Assembly (NCBI GenBank): GCA_937917025.1
Contig: CALFSF010000362.1
Coordinates: forward strand, 1-5,770
Direction: 5' to 3'
Length of the DNA: 5,770 nt
DNA from: an uncultured Paraburkholderia sp.
GTDB taxonomy: Bacteria; Pseudomonadota; Gammaproteobacteria; Burkholderiales; Burkholderiaceae
In this document: positions 5,585 to 5,770 of the stretch, in pieces
Layout: each line of letters begins with the position of its first letter
Numbering within the stretch: the stretch's first letter is position 1
Position numbers and translations under genes: made by a program
Notes under the pieces: model-generated
The model's input: the letters and a program-made list of their open reading frames with translations, nothing else
Database searches by the model: none
Told to the model about the DNA's origin: nothing

Positions 5585-5770
5585 TCAGATAGCGACGGCG
5601 GCGGCGCCCGGCGCGCTCGCCTGCGGAATCAGGAAGTGCTCGCGGTAATACTTGAGCTCGTCGATGGATTCATGGATGTCGGCGAGCGCGGTATGCATCG
5701 CGCGCTTCTGGAAGCCCTTGTAGATCGCCGGCTGCCAGCGGCGGCACAGTTCCTTCAGCGTGCTGACGTC
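5585..5770 (-). CDS. orn: Oligoribonuclease, C-terminal part (5' end outside window)
   Basis: The 61 residues from the window edge to TGA at 5585-5587 match the end of Orn, the 3'-5' exoribonuclease that degrades short RNA oligomers, chiefly diribonucleotides including pGpG from c-di-GMP breakdown. DVSTLKEL, RRWQP, HTALADIHESIDELKYYREHF align residue for residue with E. coli Orn; His26 and Asp31 of the fragment correspond to the last two DEDDh catalytic residues (His158 and Asp163). The Ala/Pro-rich tail after REHF is longer than in E. coli. It is convergent with mog. Confidence 0.95.
   Translation of the reverse strand, partial: DVSTLKELCRRWQPAIYKGFQKRAMHTALADIHESIDELKYYREHFLIPQASAPGAAAVAI

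Overview
The window is high-GC (about 65% by hand count in folA positions 901-960), uses GC-rich third codon positions, and has protein sequences and gene order typical of the Burkholderiales. Burkholderia, Paraburkholderia or Caballeronia is the most likely source. This is an inference from sequence similarity I recognise; no search was run.

Layout from left to right: the C-terminal part of a sigma-54 enhancer-binding regulator (start outside the window, stop at 747); folA, dihydrofolate reductase (860-1360, +); a 3' region with a 47-bp repeat and an intrinsic terminator (1469-1503); a lower-GC accessory segment (about 1504-2615) carrying a Fic-domain gene of the 'mobile mystery protein B' type; a second intrinsic terminator with a UUCG loop (2616-2642) and a second copy of the 47-bp repeat, both belonging to the 3' end of the leftward gene pmbA/tldE (2752-4128, -); a divergent promoter region; yjgA/darP (4311-4925, +) overlapping mog (4906-5526, +); and the 3' end of orn on the minus strand (5585 to the window edge).

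Most of the window is housekeeping: folate reduction (FolA), TldD/TldE-type peptide processing (PmbA), 50S ribosome maturation (YjgA/DarP), molybdenum cofactor synthesis (Mog) and removal of short RNA oligomers (Orn). pmbA and yjgA are divergent neighbours, as in E. coli. yjgA and mog probably share a transcript.

The accessory part is the fic segment between the convergent genes folA and pmbA. It lies between the two host terminators, so neither host gene is interrupted. Its usual partner (mobile mystery protein A, an HTH protein) is not visible. The 5' end of fic has no good start codon and looks frame-broken. The most unusual structure is the pair of 47-bp repeats flanking this segment. Their arms are inverted relative to each other, but an 11-bp core reads in the same direction in both copies, so the core has been flipped inside one copy. 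I see no complete transposase, integrase, CRISPR array, rRNA or tRNA gene.
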